From: Lingula anatina | Lineage: Eukaryota; Brachiopoda; Lingulata; Lingulida; Lingulidae | Assembly: GCF_001039355.2 (NCBI RefSeq) | Contig: NW_019775440.1 | Location: 292,388 to 356,387, forward strand | Direction of reading: 5' to 3' | DNA: 64,000 bases | Shown here: piece by piece, positions 62,801-64,000 of the stretch | How positions within the stretch are numbered: position 1 is the stretch's first letter | Layout of the letters: the number at the start of each line of letters is the position of its first letter | Translations under genes and position numbers: made by a program | The notes under the pieces: generated by a model | The model's database searches: none | The model's input: the letters and a program-made list of their open reading frames with translations, nothing else | What the model was told of the DNA's origin: nothing

Positions 62801-64000
62801 TACATCTCCTATTCAAGCCTTTGATGAAGTCTATAAAATTAAATTATTTCTAAATTAGCATCAATGGTAATGCCATGTCACTTCAGTTATCTCTTAAATA
62901 ACCATATGGTACTAATTGATTTATTCTTTTATCAAACTAAATTATTCATGAAATACTGTTCTCAAGCACAACTAATCTGTGTCCATTCTCTATATATAAG
63001 CAAGCAAACATACAAACTAACTAAACAAGTGGTTTATAAACTCATCAATGTAATTACAGTTAATTACTTTGATTACATTCAAGTATGATAGCTAAATGGC
63101 AATTATGTATTTTCAAAATATTACATAATTACAAATTATGGCATCTCAAAGCACATTGTCAATGATCAGTATTGCTAATATATAGCACTCATGATGGAAA
63201 GGGCCCTGAAAAGGACCAGTGACGAGCCAAGATTTTCTGATGTCTCGACCATGCCAGGATTCCAAATCAATGTTCACAGGCTAACCTATAACCTTATCAA
63301 CATTATCCTTATTTGCTGTTGATATCTAGTTAAAGGAGTCTTAAAATTTAAAACAAAGAGAACTTCATCCTCCTAACATTATATTGACAAAAAAGTTAAT
63401 AATTACCAAAGAGGCTAAGCGTTTTTTATCTCTTGAGGCATGGCACTGACCCTTCCTCAACAGAAACAATTTACTTTTTAACATCATTGCACAAGAGATA
63501 ATAGAATACCTATTTCACCAATACTTTCTGGTGTTAATGATGAATTACTAATAAGTAAGTTTACCTTTCAAAGTGTCCACTCTTATGTGCCAATAAAAGT
63601 AACTGTACAAGTTATCACAATGAGATCAGTTATTCAAAGTGCACTGTCTTAAGCCTTTGCTATCCTCGCTTTAGCAACAAGCCAATTATGCACTCACAAA
63701 AGGCTTTAAAACAAAGCACAAGCAAGTCCTTTCTCTACGAAGAGCTGGCCGTGAATACAACAAACATTCCTCAGGAAGTGATGTTTATTTGGCCGTGTTA
63801 CCCAGACCAAACACCATTGTTTTCACAGACTGAGCAAGTCTGTTCAACAGAGCATGAGCGAATAATTGCCATATTGAAAACGGCCTGGTCTCTTATTGAT
63901 TCTAACCATAATAGGCCATTTAGCATTCCAGGAAAAGAACAGGCGGAAGGGGAAAGGGGTTTGTGCTCAGTGGACTTGAGACTTTCATCCATCGACTTGA
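62801..64000. other. No gene recognised
   Basis: AT-rich sequence up to the window end. The last 350 bases are slightly richer in GC, but no exon could be supported. Confidence 0.45.

Noticed and set aside
1-64000. CRISPR arrays, bacterial operons, tRNA or rRNA genes
   Set aside because: The window is animal nuclear DNA. The tandem arrays lack the repeat-spacer pattern, and I found no convincing tRNA A-box/B-box pair or rRNA segment by eye.

Overview
The window looks like nuclear DNA of a marine invertebrate animal. It is AT-rich and very gene-poor, with long introns, GT-AG exon boundaries, many microsatellites, long homopolymer runs and several small fold-back (MITE-like) elements. The taxon cannot be fixed from the sequence alone. 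An echinoderm or hemichordate-like deuterostome is my loose guess, with low confidence.

Two protein-coding genes can be supported, and they face each other tail to tail. (1) The + strand carries the last seven exons (6005-17221, 729 nt, 242 residues plus stop) of a mitochondrial, bacterial-type aspartyl-tRNA synthetase, DARS2. The phases join without a break through class II motif 3 to the stop. Earlier exons, which would hold the anticodon-binding domain and motifs 1 and 2, were not found in bases 1-6004 and are probably upstream of the window. (2) The - strand carries an intronless coding sequence (27389-24978) for a type I membrane receptor. It has LRRNT, about 25 leucine-rich repeats, LRRCT, one membrane segment and a short basic tail without a TIR domain. 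A probable 5'UTR splice acceptor lies upstream. The two stop codons are about 7.8 kb apart.

From 27.6 kb to 64 kb I see no convincing exon. That stretch holds MITE-like elements, a decayed long-period repeat (30.4-32.3 kb), a 69-bp minisatellite with higher-order structure (about 41 kb) and simple repeats. It could be a regulatory desert or intron of an unseen gene.

The most interesting biological feature is a 47-bp tandem repeat that copies the exon-intron junction of the penultimate DARS2 exon. It places several near-identical 5' splice sites in a row directly behind the catalytic motif 3 codons. The clearest technical feature is that all three N positions in the window (12088, 42101-42300, 48983) are flanked by near-identical direct copies. 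This is the signature of unmerged contig overlaps, so the 1.5-kb duplication around 42 kb is probably false.
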